Shown here one piece after another: positions 8,309 through 16,222 of a stretch of 58,519 bases of DNA. Source of the stretch: Streptomyces aurantiogriseus (GTDB taxonomy: Bacteria > Actinomycetota > Actinomycetes > Streptomycetales > Streptomycetaceae); contig NZ_BMSX01000040.1 of NCBI RefSeq assembly GCF_014649375.1, positions 1 through 58,519 on the forward strand, written 5' to 3'. Below the pieces are notes generated by a model, which had not been told where the DNA came from, ran no database searches, and worked only from the letters and a program-made list of their open reading frames with translations. Position 1 is the first letter of the stretch; each line of letters starts with the position of its first letter. Made by a program: the position numbers and the translations under genes.

Positions 8309-8319
8309 GAGCAGTGCTC
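8309..8319. promoter_or_regulatory. TetR operator 2
   Basis: Perfect inverted repeat GAGCA-G-TGCTC, the same element as at 8250. It ends 21 bp before the ATG of the oxidoreductase, just ahead of its ribosome site, where a bound repressor would block transcription. Confidence 0.6.
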
Positions 8320-8340
8320 ACACTTCAGGAGGAGGCAGCC

Positions 8341-8796
8341 ATGTCCACCCACGTCCAGAAGCCCGGTTGGTTCACCGTCAACGTCTTCAACCGTGCCGTC
8401 GCCTGGCTGACCCGCCGGGGCCTCAGCGTGTGGGGGTCGCGGGTGCTGGCGGTCCGCGGACGCAAGAGCGGTCAGTGGCGGACCACGCCGGTGAACCTGC
8501 TGACGGTGGGCGGACAGCACTACCTGGTCGCCCCGCGCGGCCACGTCCAGTGGACGCACAACATGCGCGCGGCCGGTGGCGGTGAACTGCACCTGGGCAG
8601 GACGGTGGAGGAGTTCACCGCGGTCGAGGTCGGCGACGACGAGAAGGTGCCGCTGCTGCGCGCCTACCTCAAGCGCTGGAAGGCCGAAGTCGGGGTCTTC
8701 TTCAACGGCGTCGGCCCGGACTCCGCCGACGCCGACCTGCGCCGTGTCGCCCCCGACCACCCGGTGTTCCGGATCACCGTCACCAACCGGCGGTGA
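8341..8796 (+). CDS. nitroreductase-family deazaflavin-dependent oxidoreductase
   Basis: A 151-residue protein of the split-barrel family that binds F420 or FMN (Ddn-like). It begins MSTHVQKPGWFTVNVFNRAVA and carries RGRKSGQWRTTPVNLL, the typical cofactor-phosphate-binding region, then GQHYLVAPRG and the QWTHNMRAAGG segment. Members reduce nitro compounds, quinones or other hydrophobic substrates. The ATG at 8341 follows a strong AGGAGGAGG ribosome site. It is divergent from, and probably controlled by, the TetR gene, suggesting xenobiotic or metabolite induction. The actual substrate is unknown. Confidence 0.88.
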   Translation: MSTHVQKPGWFTVNVFNRAVAWLTRRGLSVWGSRVLAVRGRKSGQWRTTPVNLLTVGGQHYLVAPRGHVQWTHNMRAAGGGELHLGRTVEEFTAVEVGDDEKVPLLRAYLKRWKAEVGVFFNGVGPDSADADLRRVAPDHPVFRITVTNRR

Positions 8797-8813
8797 GCAC
8801 CGCCGTGGGCCGG

Positions 8814-10052
8814 TCAGGAACCGGAATCGGCGTCCTCCCCCGTCTGACGGCGGTCCATCACCATCAGCGCCCGCTGGGCCAGCGGACGCGTGCGGACGAT
8901 CTCGCCGAGCGTCGTCCGGCCGCGGGTGATGTCCGTGAACGCCCGCCAGGCCGGGCGGAAGCCGGTGAGGGCCGCGTGGAACAGGCCCGGTCGGCGCTCG
9001 AAGGCGACGAGCAGCCGCTTGCCGACGCTCATCTCGACACCGAGTCCGGCCTTGATCGCGAAGGCGTAGTTCAGCGCCTGGCGGCGGGTGTCCACCGCGT
9101 CGTGCGCCTCCGCGATGCGGACCGCCCACTCGCCCGCGAGCCGGCCCGAGCGCAGGGCGAAGGAGATGCCCTCGCGGGTCCACGGCTCCAGCAGACCCGC
9201 CGCGTCCCCGCAGACCAGCACGCGCCCGCGGGAGAGCGGGGAGTCGTCGGCGCGGCAGCGCGTCAAGTGACCTGAGGAGATGCTCGGTTCGAAGCCGGCG
9301 AGGCCGAGCCGCCCGACGAAGTCCTCCAAGTACCGCTTGGTGGCGGCGCCCTCACCGCGCGCCGAGATCACACCGACCGTCAGTGTGTCGCCCTTGGGGA
9401 ACACCCAGCCGTAACTGCCGGGCATCGGGCCCCAGTCGATGAGCACCCGCCCCTTCCAGTCCTCGGCGACCGTCTCCGGCACCGGGATCTCCGCCTCCAG
9501 GCCGAGGTCCACCTGGTCGAGTTTCACCCCGACGTGTGCTCCTATGCGGCTGGCGCTGCCGTCGGCGCCCACGACCGCGCGCGCGAGCAGCGTCTCGCCG
9601 CCCTGCAGGACGACGGCGACCGTCCGCCGGTCGGGCACGGCCGAGCCGTGCTGCTCGACCCGCTGCACGGTGACGCCCGTCCGCAGCTCGGCGCCCGCCT
9701 TCTGGGCGTGCTCGACGAGCTGCTGGTCGAACTCGGGCCGGTTGATGAGCCCGAACAGCATCTGGCGGGAGCGGCGGGTGCGGGTGAAGCGCCCGTTGTT
9801 CGAGAACGTCACCGCGTGCACCCGGTCCCGCAGGGGCAGCTCGAAACCGGGGGGCAGCGCGTCGCGCGAGGGGCCGATGATGCCGCCGCCGCACGTCTTG
9901 TAGCGGGGCAGCTCCGCCTTCTCCAGCAACAGCACGCGCCGCCCCGTGACCGCCGCCGCGTAGGCGGCCGAAGCCCCCGCGGGTCCCGCGCCCACCACGA
10001 CGACGTCCCACACCTGCCGCACGTCGTCCGCCGAAGAGTTCTCGCTGCTCAC
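8814..10052 (-). CDS. geranylgeranyl reductase-family FAD oxidoreductase
   Basis: A 412-residue flavoprotein. The N-terminal dinucleotide motif is VVVVGAGPAGASAAYAAA (about residues 17-34). Next come LLEKAELPRYKTCGGGI, the family's C-G-G-G cap region, and GADGSASRIG, and a second FAD motif VLVCGDAAGLLEPWTREGI. These match the geranylgeranyl/archaeol reductase family (TIGR02032). In actinobacteria such enzymes saturate isoprene double bonds, for example in the menaquinone side chain, so a menaquinone reductase role is possible. It is convergent with the oxidoreductase at 8341 and divergent from the M20 peptidase. No signal peptide. Confidence 0.88.
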   Translation of the reverse strand: MSSENSSADDVRQVWDVVVVGAGPAGASAAYAAAVTGRRVLLLEKAELPRYKTCGGGIIGPSRDALPPGFELPLRDRVHAVTFSNNGRFTRTRRSRQMLFGLINRPEFDQQLVEHAQKAGAELRTGVTVQRVEQHGSAVPDRRTVAVVLQGGETLLARAVVGADGSASRIGAHVGVKLDQVDLGLEAEIPVPETVAEDWKGRVLIDWGPMPGSYGWVFPKGDTLTVGVISARGEGAATKRYLEDFVGRLGLAGFEPSISSGHLTRCRADDSPLSRGRVLVCGDAAGLLEPWTREGISFALRSGRLAGEWAVRIAEAHDAVDTRRQALNYAFAIKAGLGVEMSVGKRLLVAFERRPGLFHAALTGFRPAWRAFTDITRGRTTLGEIVRTRPLAQRALMVMDRRQTGEDADSGS

Positions 10053-10186
10053 GATGGTCTACTGCTCCCGATCAAGCCGCCTGCCGCACCTGTCCCCCGC
10101 ATCCTACGACCGAGATCGCCACGGCCCGCTGTGGGAGGATCGACGGCACTCATCGGTACAACGTCGCACCCACAAGGAGCGTGCCC

Positions 10187-11542
10187 ATGTCGTCGAATCC
10201 GGTCGCCGAGACCGTCGCCTCGCTCATGCCCAGGGCGAAGGCGGAGCTCACCGAGCTGGTGGCCTTCAAGTCGGTGGCGGACTTCGACCAGTTCCCGAGG
10301 AGCGAGAGCGAGGCCGCTGCGAACTGGATAACGGCCGCGCTGCGCGCCGAGGGCTTCCAGGACGTGGCCCTGCTCGACACCCCGGACGGGACGCAGTCGG
10401 TGTACGGCTGCCTGCCCGGGCCCGCGGGCGCCAAGACCGTCCTGCTCTACGCCCACTACGACGTGCAGCCGCCGCTGGACGAGGCCGGCTGGATCACCCC
10501 GCCCTTCGAGCTGACCGAACGCGACGGCCGCTGGTACGGGCGCGGCACCGCCGACTGCAAGGGCGGCTTCATCATGCACCTGCTCGCCCTGCGCGCCCTC
10601 AAGGCGAACGGCGGGGTCCCGGTCCACGTGAAGGTGATCGTCGAGGGTTCGGAGGAGCAGGGCACGGGCGGCCTGGAGCGCTACGCCGAGCAGCACCCCG
10701 AACTGCTCGAGGCCGACACCATCGTCATCGGCGACGCGGGCAACTTCCGCGTCGGCCTGCCCACCGTCACCTCCACCCTGCGCGGCATGACCATGATGCG
10801 GGTGCGCATCGACACGCTGGAGGGCAACCTGCACTCCGGCCAGTTCGGCGGCGCCGCCCCCGACGCGCTGGGTGCGCTGATCCGCGTGCTGGACTCGCTG
10901 CGCGCCGAGGATGGTTCGACGACCGTCGACGGGCTGACCGACGGCGCGGCCTGGGAGGGCCTGCAGTACGACGAGGAGCAGTTCCGCCGGGACGCCAAGG
11001 TCCTGGACGGCGTCGGCCTGATCGGCTCCGGTACGGTCGCCGACCGGATCTGGGCGCGCCCGGCCGTGACGGTCCTCGGCATCGACTGCCCGCCGGTCGT
11101 CGGCGCGACCCCGTCCGTGCAGGCCAGTGCGCGTGCGCTGATCAGCCTGCGGGTGCCGCCGGGCAGGGACGTGGCCGAGGCGACCAAGCTGCTCCAGGCC
11201 CACCTGGAGGCGCACACGCCGTGGGGTGCGCGGGTGCAGACCGAGCAGATCGGTCAGGGCCAGCCGTTCAGCGCCGACACCGCGAGCCCCGCGTACGCGG
11301 CGATGGCCGAGGCGATGGCGGTGGCCTACCCGGGCCGGGAGATGCAGTACGCCGGCCAGGGCGGCTCCATCCCGCTGTGCAACACCCTCGCCGCCCTCTA
11401 CCCGCAGGCGGAGATCCTCCTCATCGGACTGAGCGAGCCGGAGGCCCAGATCCACGCGGTCAACGAGAGCGTGTCTCCGGAGGAGCTGGAGCGCCTGTCG
11501 GTGGCGGAGGCCCTGTTCCTGCGCACGTACGCGGGGAGCTGA
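10187..11542 (+). CDS. M20-family dipeptidase/acylase
   Basis: A 451-residue zinc metallopeptidase of the ArgE/DapE/ACY1/CPG2 family. Metal ligands are visible in LLYAHYDVQPP (His and the following Asp), GRGTADCKGG (bridging Asp), EGSEEQGTGG (catalytic Glu plus ligand Glu) and VIGDAGN, with the dimerisation domain in the middle. It hydrolyses dipeptides or N-acyl amino acids in the cytoplasm. The ATG at 10187 is preferred because AAGGAG at 10174-10179 is 7 nt away; the in-frame GTG at 10181 is too close. A hairpin follows at 11564-11594. Confidence 0.9.
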   Translation: MSSNPVAETVASLMPRAKAELTELVAFKSVADFDQFPRSESEAAANWITAALRAEGFQDVALLDTPDGTQSVYGCLPGPAGAKTVLLYAHYDVQPPLDEAGWITPPFELTERDGRWYGRGTADCKGGFIMHLLALRALKANGGVPVHVKVIVEGSEEQGTGGLERYAEQHPELLEADTIVIGDAGNFRVGLPTVTSTLRGMTMMRVRIDTLEGNLHSGQFGGAAPDALGALIRVLDSLRAEDGSTTVDGLTDGAAWEGLQYDEEQFRRDAKVLDGVGLIGSGTVADRIWARPAVTVLGIDCPPVVGATPSVQASARALISLRVPPGRDVAEATKLLQAHLEAHTPWGARVQTEQIGQGQPFSADTASPAYAAMAEAMAVAYPGREMQYAGQGGSIPLCNTLAALYPQAEILLIGLSEPEAQIHAVNESVSPEELERLSVAEALFLRTYAGS

Positions 11543-11563
11543 GCCACCGGCTCTGCCGTCAGC

Positions 11564-11594
11564 AGAGGGCCTCGTCCCACGGGCGGGGCCCTCT
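11564..11594 (+). terminator. hairpin between M20 and MBL genes
   Basis: AGAGGGCC (11564-11571) pairs with GGCCCTCT (11587-11594) around a 15-nt loop. It stands 22 bp after the M20 stop and is probably its terminator. Confidence 0.55.
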
Positions 11595-11607
11595 CTACGG
11601 TCGTCCC

Positions 11608-12324
11608 ATGGACGTCGTCGAACTCCTCCCCCGCCTCCATCTCCTGCGCTTCCCGGTCGGTCAGGCCTGTCTCTGGCGCGACGGCGAGGAGCTGACGCTC
11701 GTCGACGCCGGACCGCCCGGCTCCGGCGGGGCGATCGCCGACGCGGTCGCCGCCCTGGGGCACGCTCCCGAGGCCGTACGGCGTGTCGTGCTCACCCACT
11801 TCCACGAGGACCACGCGGGCGGCGCGGCCGAGTTCGCGTCCCGGACCGGTGCGGAGGTGCTGGCGCACGCGGCGGATGCGGCCGTGGTGCGGGGTGAGGT
11901 ACCCGGCCCGCCGCCGGAGTTGGAGGACTGGGAACGACCGTTGCACGCGGCCGCCCTCCAGCAGCTCCCGAAGGGGGACTTCGACCGTCCGAAAGTGATC
12001 ACCGAGCTGGCCGACGGCGACGTCCTCGACTTCGGCGACGGCGCACGCGTGATCCACGTGCCCGGCCACACCCACGGCAGCATCGCGCTGCAACTCCCCC
12101 ATCACGGCGTGCTGTTCACGGGTGACACGGTGGCCGCCTCGCCCGTCGACGGCACGGTCGTGCCGGGCGTGTTCAACCTCGACCGCCCCCTGGTCCTCGC
12201 CGCCTTCCAGCGGCTGGCCGCTCTCGACACGGACCTGGCGTGTTTCGGCCACGGCGACCCGGTCACCGAGCGCGCCTCGGCGGTCCTGCGCGAAGCGGCG
12301 GACAAGTGCCGCGCCGCGCACTGA
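11608..12324 (+). CDS. MBL-fold metallo-hydrolase
   Basis: A 238-residue metallo-beta-lactamase-fold enzyme. The zinc motif THFHEDHAGG (HxHxDH) is at about residues 66-75. It is followed by HVPGHTHGSIAL (third His), LFTGDTVA (bridging Asp) and FGHGDPV (last His). Members are hydrolases of many kinds, including lactonases and thioesterases, and the substrate here cannot be told. The ATG at 11608 (MDVVELLPRLH) has no clear Shine-Dalgarno. The stop codon overlaps the next start in a TGATG junction at 12322-12326, pointing to an operon with the kinase-like gene. Confidence 0.9.
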   Translation: MDVVELLPRLHLLRFPVGQACLWRDGEELTLVDAGPPGSGGAIADAVAALGHAPEAVRRVVLTHFHEDHAGGAAEFASRTGAEVLAHAADAAVVRGEVPGPPPELEDWERPLHAAALQQLPKGDFDRPKVITELADGDVLDFGDGARVIHVPGHTHGSIALQLPHHGVLFTGDTVAASPVDGTVVPGVFNLDRPLVLAAFQRLAALDTDLACFGHGDPVTERASAVLREAADKCRAAH

Positions 12325-13430
12325 TGATGGGGATCATGGCCCCCGCCTCACACCTCACCGCACGCCTCACCGCCCACCACGCCCTCGCCACCACCCTCGA
12401 CCTCCTCAGCGACCGCGAGCTGGCGGACCTGGTGACGTCCGGGACCCCGCTGGGCACCGGCGTCGGCGGCCAGGTGCTGCGTGTCGACGTCGACGGAGAG
12501 CCGGTCTTCGTGAAACGGATCCGGCTCACCGACACCGAACTGCGCCCCGAACACACCCGCTCCACCGCGAACCTCTTCGACCTGCCGCCCGTCTGCCACT
12601 ACGGCTTCGGCGACATCGCCGGCCCTGGCCTCGGCGCCTGGCGGGAGCTCGCGGTGCACGCGATGACCACGCGCTGGGTGCTCGCGGGCGGCTTCCCCGG
12701 CTTTCCGCTCACCCACCACTGGCGGGTGCTGCCCGCCGAACCCCAGCCGCTGTACGAGGACTTGGCGGACGTGGACCGTGCGGTGGCGTACTGGGGCGGG
12801 AGTCCGGGCCTGCGGGCACGGATCGAGGAACTGCGCTCGGCGTCGGCGAGCCTGACGCTGTTCCTGGAGTACCTGCCGACCACCCTCCACGACTGGCTGG
12901 CCGAAAAGCTCCGCACGGACGAGGCGGACGCCGCCTGTGCCCTGGTGGAAGAGGAGTTGACGAGCCTGACCGCCTTCCTCCGCGACGCACACCTCCTGCA
13001 CTTCGACGCCCACTTCCGCAACATCCTCACGGACGGACGCCGCCTCTACCTCGCGGACCACGGCCTGGCGCTCTCCCCCCGCTTCCAGGTCACCGCGGCG
13101 GAAAGGGACTTCATCGACCGGCACCGAGGCTATGACCGCGCCTACACCCTCACCTACCTGGTGCAGTGGCTGGCCACCGACCTGTACGGATACCACGACG
13201 AGGAACGCGCGGCCTTCGTGCGCGCCTGCGCCGAGGGCCTGCGCCCGGAGGGGATCCCGGACGGTGCCGCCGCCCTCCTCACCCGCCACGCACGGGTCGC
13301 CACCGTGATGACCGACTTCCAGCGACGGCTGCGCAAGGAGAGCAGGTCGACGCCGTATCCGGCGGAGGAGCTGCGCCGCGCCTCGGCCTCGTCGGAGGGT
13401 CACCCGACCGGGATCCCGGCCTCCAAGTAG
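12324..13430 (+). CDS. protein-kinase-like / aminoglycoside phosphotransferase-like protein
   Basis: A protein of about 368 residues with a kinase-like fold. An ATP-binding Lys is in EPVFVKRIRL near residue 55. The catalytic loop reads LLHFDAHFRNIL (Asp as base, Asn as Mg ligand), and LYLADHGLAL stands in for DFG. This order (K, HxDxxxxN, D) fits the phosphotransferase/kinase superfamily. The start could be the ATG at 12324 (overlapping the MBL stop), 12327 or 12336; the first is listed for coupling. Its 3' end overlaps the convergent ATPase-NUDIX gene by 31 bp. Substrate unknown; a role with the MBL partner is suggested only by position. Confidence 0.7.
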   Translation: MMGIMAPASHLTARLTAHHALATTLDLLSDRELADLVTSGTPLGTGVGGQVLRVDVDGEPVFVKRIRLTDTELRPEHTRSTANLFDLPPVCHYGFGDIAGPGLGAWRELAVHAMTTRWVLAGGFPGFPLTHHWRVLPAEPQPLYEDLADVDRAVAYWGGSPGLRARIEELRSASASLTLFLEYLPTTLHDWLAEKLRTDEADAACALVEEELTSLTAFLRDAHLLHFDAHFRNILTDGRRLYLADHGLALSPRFQVTAAERDFIDRHRGYDRAYTLTYLVQWLATDLYGYHDEERAAFVRACAEGLRPEGIPDGAAALLTRHARVATVMTDFQRRLRKESRSTPYPAEELRRASASSEGHPTGIPASK

Positions 13431-14443
13431 AGCGCGGATCCCCGCTCGCGCGCACGCAACGCCCAGCGCAGCCGCTCGTAGCGCACCGGCGGCAGCAGGT
13501 GGGCCGCCTCCTCCTCGGTGACGAAGCGCCAGGCCCGCAGTTCGGGCCCGGGCAGCAGCACTCCCGCGGCGGCGGCGGAGTCGAGCCGGCCGCCGTCGAA
13601 GAGGAGACGCAGCCCGCCGTATCCGGGAGGCGTCGGCCGCTCCCAGTCGACGACGAGCAGCCGGGGTACGTCCTCGAGCCGGACGCCGGTCTCCTCCTCG
13701 ACCTCGCGCATGCCCGCGCGCGCGGGCGCCTCGCCCGGCTCCACGACACCGCCGGGGAACTCCCAGCCGGGCTTGTAGGTCGGGTCGACGAGCAGCACCC
13801 GGTCGTGTTCGTCGAAGAGCAGCACCCCGGCGGCCAGCGTCTCGGCGGTGGGCTCGGGGGTCTGCACGATGTCGCAGGCGGCCACGTCGCCGCTGCCGAC
13901 GGCCTCCGCTATGCGGACGGCGGTCTCGTACGGGGTGAGGTCGCTGGTGTCGACCGGGTGGGCGTCACCGGTGAGCCAGGCGGCGAGGGCGGCCCGGTAC
14001 GGCTCGATGTGGTCGTACGACCACTGCCGTACGCGCATCTCGCCGTCGGGGAGGTCGGGCGGGATCTCCCGCTTGGCTATTCGCTCACGCAGGATCGTTT
14101 CGGCCGGGGCGAGGAGCACATGGCGGACGGGAATCCGGCGGGCGGCGAGGCCGCCGAAGATCTCGTCGCGGTATTCCTGGCGCAGCAGGGTCATGGGGAC
14201 GACGAGGGTGCCGCCGAGCTCGCCGAGCAGCGCGGCCGCGGTGTCGATCACGAGTCGGCGCCAGATCGGCAGGTCCTGGTAGTCGCCGACCTCGGCGAGG
14301 TGTTTGGGCGGCAGCAGATACGGGAGCGCCGCGCCGACGACCTCGGGGTCGAAGAGCGTGCTGTTCGGGATCAGGTCGATCAGTTCCCGTGCGGTGGTCG
14401 TCTTCCCCGCACCGAACGCGCCGTTGATCCAGACGACGGTCAC
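13400..14443 (-). CDS. AAA-type ATPase/kinase fused to a NUDIX hydrolase
   Basis: A 347-residue two-domain protein. The N-terminal P-loop NTPase (about residues 1-185) has Walker A GAFGAGKTT and resembles small-molecule kinases of the TmrB/AAA_33 type. The C-terminal NUDIX domain (about 205-340) carries a complete Nudix box, GVVEPGEAPARAGMREVEEE followed by TGV. NUDIX enzymes cleave nucleoside diphosphates linked to another group. The GTG at 14443 is chosen for its strong ribosome site (GAGGGGGAAAC) and because Walker A then lies near the N-terminus. The link between the two activities is unknown; nucleotide or nucleotide-sugar repair is one guess. Confidence 0.85.
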   Translation of the reverse strand: MTVVWINGAFGAGKTTTARELIDLIPNSTLFDPEVVGAALPYLLPPKHLAEVGDYQDLPIWRRLVIDTAAALLGELGGTLVVPMTLLRQEYRDEIFGGLAARRIPVRHVLLAPAETILRERIAKREIPPDLPDGEMRVRQWSYDHIEPYRAALAAWLTGDAHPVDTSDLTPYETAVRIAEAVGSGDVAACDIVQTPEPTAETLAAGVLLFDEHDRVLLVDPTYKPGWEFPGGVVEPGEAPARAGMREVEEETGVRLEDVPRLLVVDWERPTPPGYGGLRLLFDGGRLDSAAAAGVLLPGPELRAWRFVTEEEAAHLLPPVRYERLRWALRARERGSALYLEAGIPVG

Positions 14444-14526
14444 GTTTCCCCCTCTTCTGTTGGCCCCCTGTGGCTTGCCCGCTCCACCCTGCCACGGAAA
14501 CCACCTCCCGTTGAGGGCGCGGAACG

Positions 14527-14568
14527 CCGTGGCGCCGGCCCCCTCGCGGTGGGGAACCGGCGCCACGG
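14527..14568 (-). terminator. hairpin terminator after the small secreted-protein gene
   Basis: Perfect 12-bp stem: CCGTGGCGCCGG (14527-14538) pairs with CCGGCGCCACGG (14557-14568) around an 18-nt loop. It lies 17 bp beyond the stop of the gene at 14585-14782 on the minus strand. Confidence 0.7.
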
Positions 14569-14584
14569 TCTCGTGCGGAATCCG

Positions 14585-14782
14585 TCAGTCGCTGTCGCCG
14601 CCCAGGGCGCCCTCGTCGACGGCCGGGCTGTTGTCGGCGACGGTCCGGTCGAGCGTGCTGAGGGTGTCTTCGACGTTCAGCCCGTCGAGGTCCTCACCGC
14701 CCAGGCCGTGCGAGGGGGTGATCGCCGCGACGACGAAGCCGGTGGCGAGGGAGGCGATGGCGAGCATGCTGCGCTTCTTCAT
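14585..14782 (-). CDS. small secreted protein, function unknown
   Basis: A 65-residue product starting MKKRSMLAIASLATGFVVAA, a clear Sec signal (KKR, hydrophobic core, then TPSHG). The mature part of about 40 residues is acidic (GGEDLDGLNVEDTLSTLD...). It resembles the small acidic exported proteins common in Streptomyces. It lies between the ROK kinase end and the ATPase-NUDIX start with its own hairpin downstream. No convincing Shine-Dalgarno is seen before the ATG at 14782. No cysteines, so it is neither a lipoprotein nor disulfide-bonded. Confidence 0.65.
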   Translation of the reverse strand: MKKRSMLAIASLATGFVVAAITPSHGLGGEDLDGLNVEDTLSTLDRTVADNSPAVDEGALGGDSD

Positions 14783-15044
14783 GGCCGGTTCAACGCAGGA
14801 ACGCGGCCCGGGGTCACGCGTTCCCGCCGGCGAGAGCCGCGTCGGGGATCAGTCCGCACACGGCGGCGCCGGGACATCGACTCCGTCGAGGTGGAGGCTT
14901 CGCGGGCGCGGCCGTGAGCTCCCTCCGGCCAGGCCGCACGGAGCCGTGCGCCCGTGCGCGGGCGGGACGTCCCACAGCCCCGACGGTGCCGTCGGGCGGA
15001 GCGGACGCGCCCCGGGCCCGCCTGAACGTTCCTCCAGAGCCCGG
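14783..15044. other. intergenic, nothing recognised
   Basis: A 262-bp GC-rich space between the ROK gene end and the small secreted-protein start. It must hold the promoter of the latter, but no -35/-10 pair, repeat or hairpin stands out. Confidence 0.4.
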
Positions 15045-15998
15045 TCACACCCCCGCCGCCGTCACCCCCGCCCCGCTCGCCAGGGCCGCCGCGGCCGCCC
15101 CCACCAGCCCCGCGTCCGTGCCCATCTGCGCGGGCGTCACGGCGAGCCGCTGGACGAAGGACAGGGTCGCGTAGTCGGCGAGGAAGCGCCGCAGGGGCGC
15201 GAAGAGGACGTCGCCCGCCTTGCCCACGCCGCCGCCGATCACCGCGATGTCGATCTCGACGAGGGTCGCGGTGGCGGCGATGCCGGCGGCCAGCGCCTGG
15301 GCGGCACGCTCGAAGGAGGCCACGGCGACCGGGTCGCCCGCGCGGGCCGCGGCGGCCACCGCGGCCGCGGAGGTGTCGCCGTCGGGTCCGGGCCGCCAGC
15401 CGTTCTCCAGGGCGCGGCGGGCGACGTTGGGGCCGCTGGCGATGCGTTCCACACAGCCGCGCGCCCCGCACGGGCACGGATCGCCGTCAAGCTCGACGCT
15501 GATGTGGCCGATGTGGCCGGCGTTGCCGGTGGGGCCCGGGTGCAGGCGTCCGCCGAGGACCAGGCCTCCGCCGACGCCGGTGGAGACCACCATGCACAGG
15601 GCGTTGTCGTGGCCGCGGGCGGCGCCCTGCCAGTGCTCGGCCGCCGTGATCGCCACACCGTCGCCGATCAGCTCCACGGGCAGGTTCCCGGTGGTGGCCC
15701 GCACCCGGTCGACGAGGGGATAGTCACGCCAGCCGGGCACGTTCACCGGGCTCACCGTGCCGGCGGAGGCGTCCACCGGGCCCGCGCTGCCGATGCCGAC
15801 GGCGTGGGCGCGCCCCCACAGCGGCGACGCCGTCAGCTCCTCCAGCACCTCCTCGACGGCCCGCATCACGGTGTCGCCGTCCTCCTGTGCGGGCGTGGGC
15901 CGCTGCGCGCGGACCAGGATCGTGCCGTCGCCGTCCACCAGCGCTCCGGCGATCTTGGTGCCGCCGATGTCGAGCGCGGCCACGAGGTCGGTGTGCAT
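15045..15998 (-). CDS. ROK-family sugar kinase (glucokinase-like)
   Basis: A 317-residue ROK protein without an HTH, so an enzyme rather than a repressor. The N-terminal phosphate motif is ALDIGGTKIAGALVD (about residues 7-21). The catalytic Asp is in ELIGDGVA, STGVGGGLVLGG is the adenosine region, and GHIGHISVELDG with CPCGARGCVERIASG is the ROK zinc motif CxCGxxGCxE. It phosphorylates a hexose in the cytoplasm. The ATG at 15998 (MHTDLVAAL) is used; the frame continues upstream to a TTG but through a tandem repeat. It is divergent from the LacI regulator, which probably controls it with the sugar or its phosphate as signal. Confidence 0.9.
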   Translation of the reverse strand: MHTDLVAALDIGGTKIAGALVDGDGTILVRAQRPTPAQEDGDTVMRAVEEVLEELTASPLWGRAHAVGIGSAGPVDASAGTVSPVNVPGWRDYPLVDRVRATTGNLPVELIGDGVAITAAEHWQGAARGHDNALCMVVSTGVGGGLVLGGRLHPGPTGNAGHIGHISVELDGDPCPCGARGCVERIASGPNVARRALENGWRPGPDGDTSAAAVAAAARAGDPVAVASFERAAQALAAGIAATATLVEIDIAVIGGGVGKAGDVLFAPLRRFLADYATLSFVQRLAVTPAQMGTDAGLVGAAAAALASGAGVTAAGV

Positions 15999-16021
15999 CA
16001 AAGTCTCGGTTCTCCCCGTCA

Positions 16022-16058
16022 ACCATTGGAAACCATCGGAACCATCGGAACCATCGGA
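16022..16058. repeat. four tandem copies of a 9-bp unit, ACCATYGGA
   Basis: Copies at 16022-16030 (ACCATTGGA), 16032-16040, 16041-16049 and 16050-16058 (all ACCATCGGA). They lie in the leader region of the ROK gene, 24-60 bp upstream of its start. They could be slippage products or repeated binding sites; no family is recognised. Confidence 0.75.
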
Positions 16059-16127
16059 AAAAGCCTGGCCGGTCCAGCGGTGGGGGACGTGGGCCGGAGA
16101 GTGCGGTGGACAGTGTCTCCCGCATCT

Positions 16128-16139
16128 GACAACGTTGTC
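16128..16139. promoter_or_regulatory. LacI-family operator
   Basis: Perfect 12-bp palindrome GACAACGTTGTC, preceded by T (TGACAACGTTGTC). The AACGTT centre is typical of LacI-family sites. It lies in the divergent region between the ROK kinase and LacI genes, 84 bp before the chosen LacI start. Control of both genes by the adjacent LacI protein is inferred. Confidence 0.7.
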
Positions 16140-16222
16140 CAGGCCCTATGCTCGACTCCACATCCTCATACACCTCCAGGGACCCACGCATCCCCGCCGA
16201 CAACAGGACAGGACACCGCATC

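Noticed and set aside
16148..16222. LacI start at ATG 16148
   Set aside because: It would add 25 non-conserved residues and begin 9 bp after the operator palindrome; GTG 16223 starts close to the HTH. The point is not settled.
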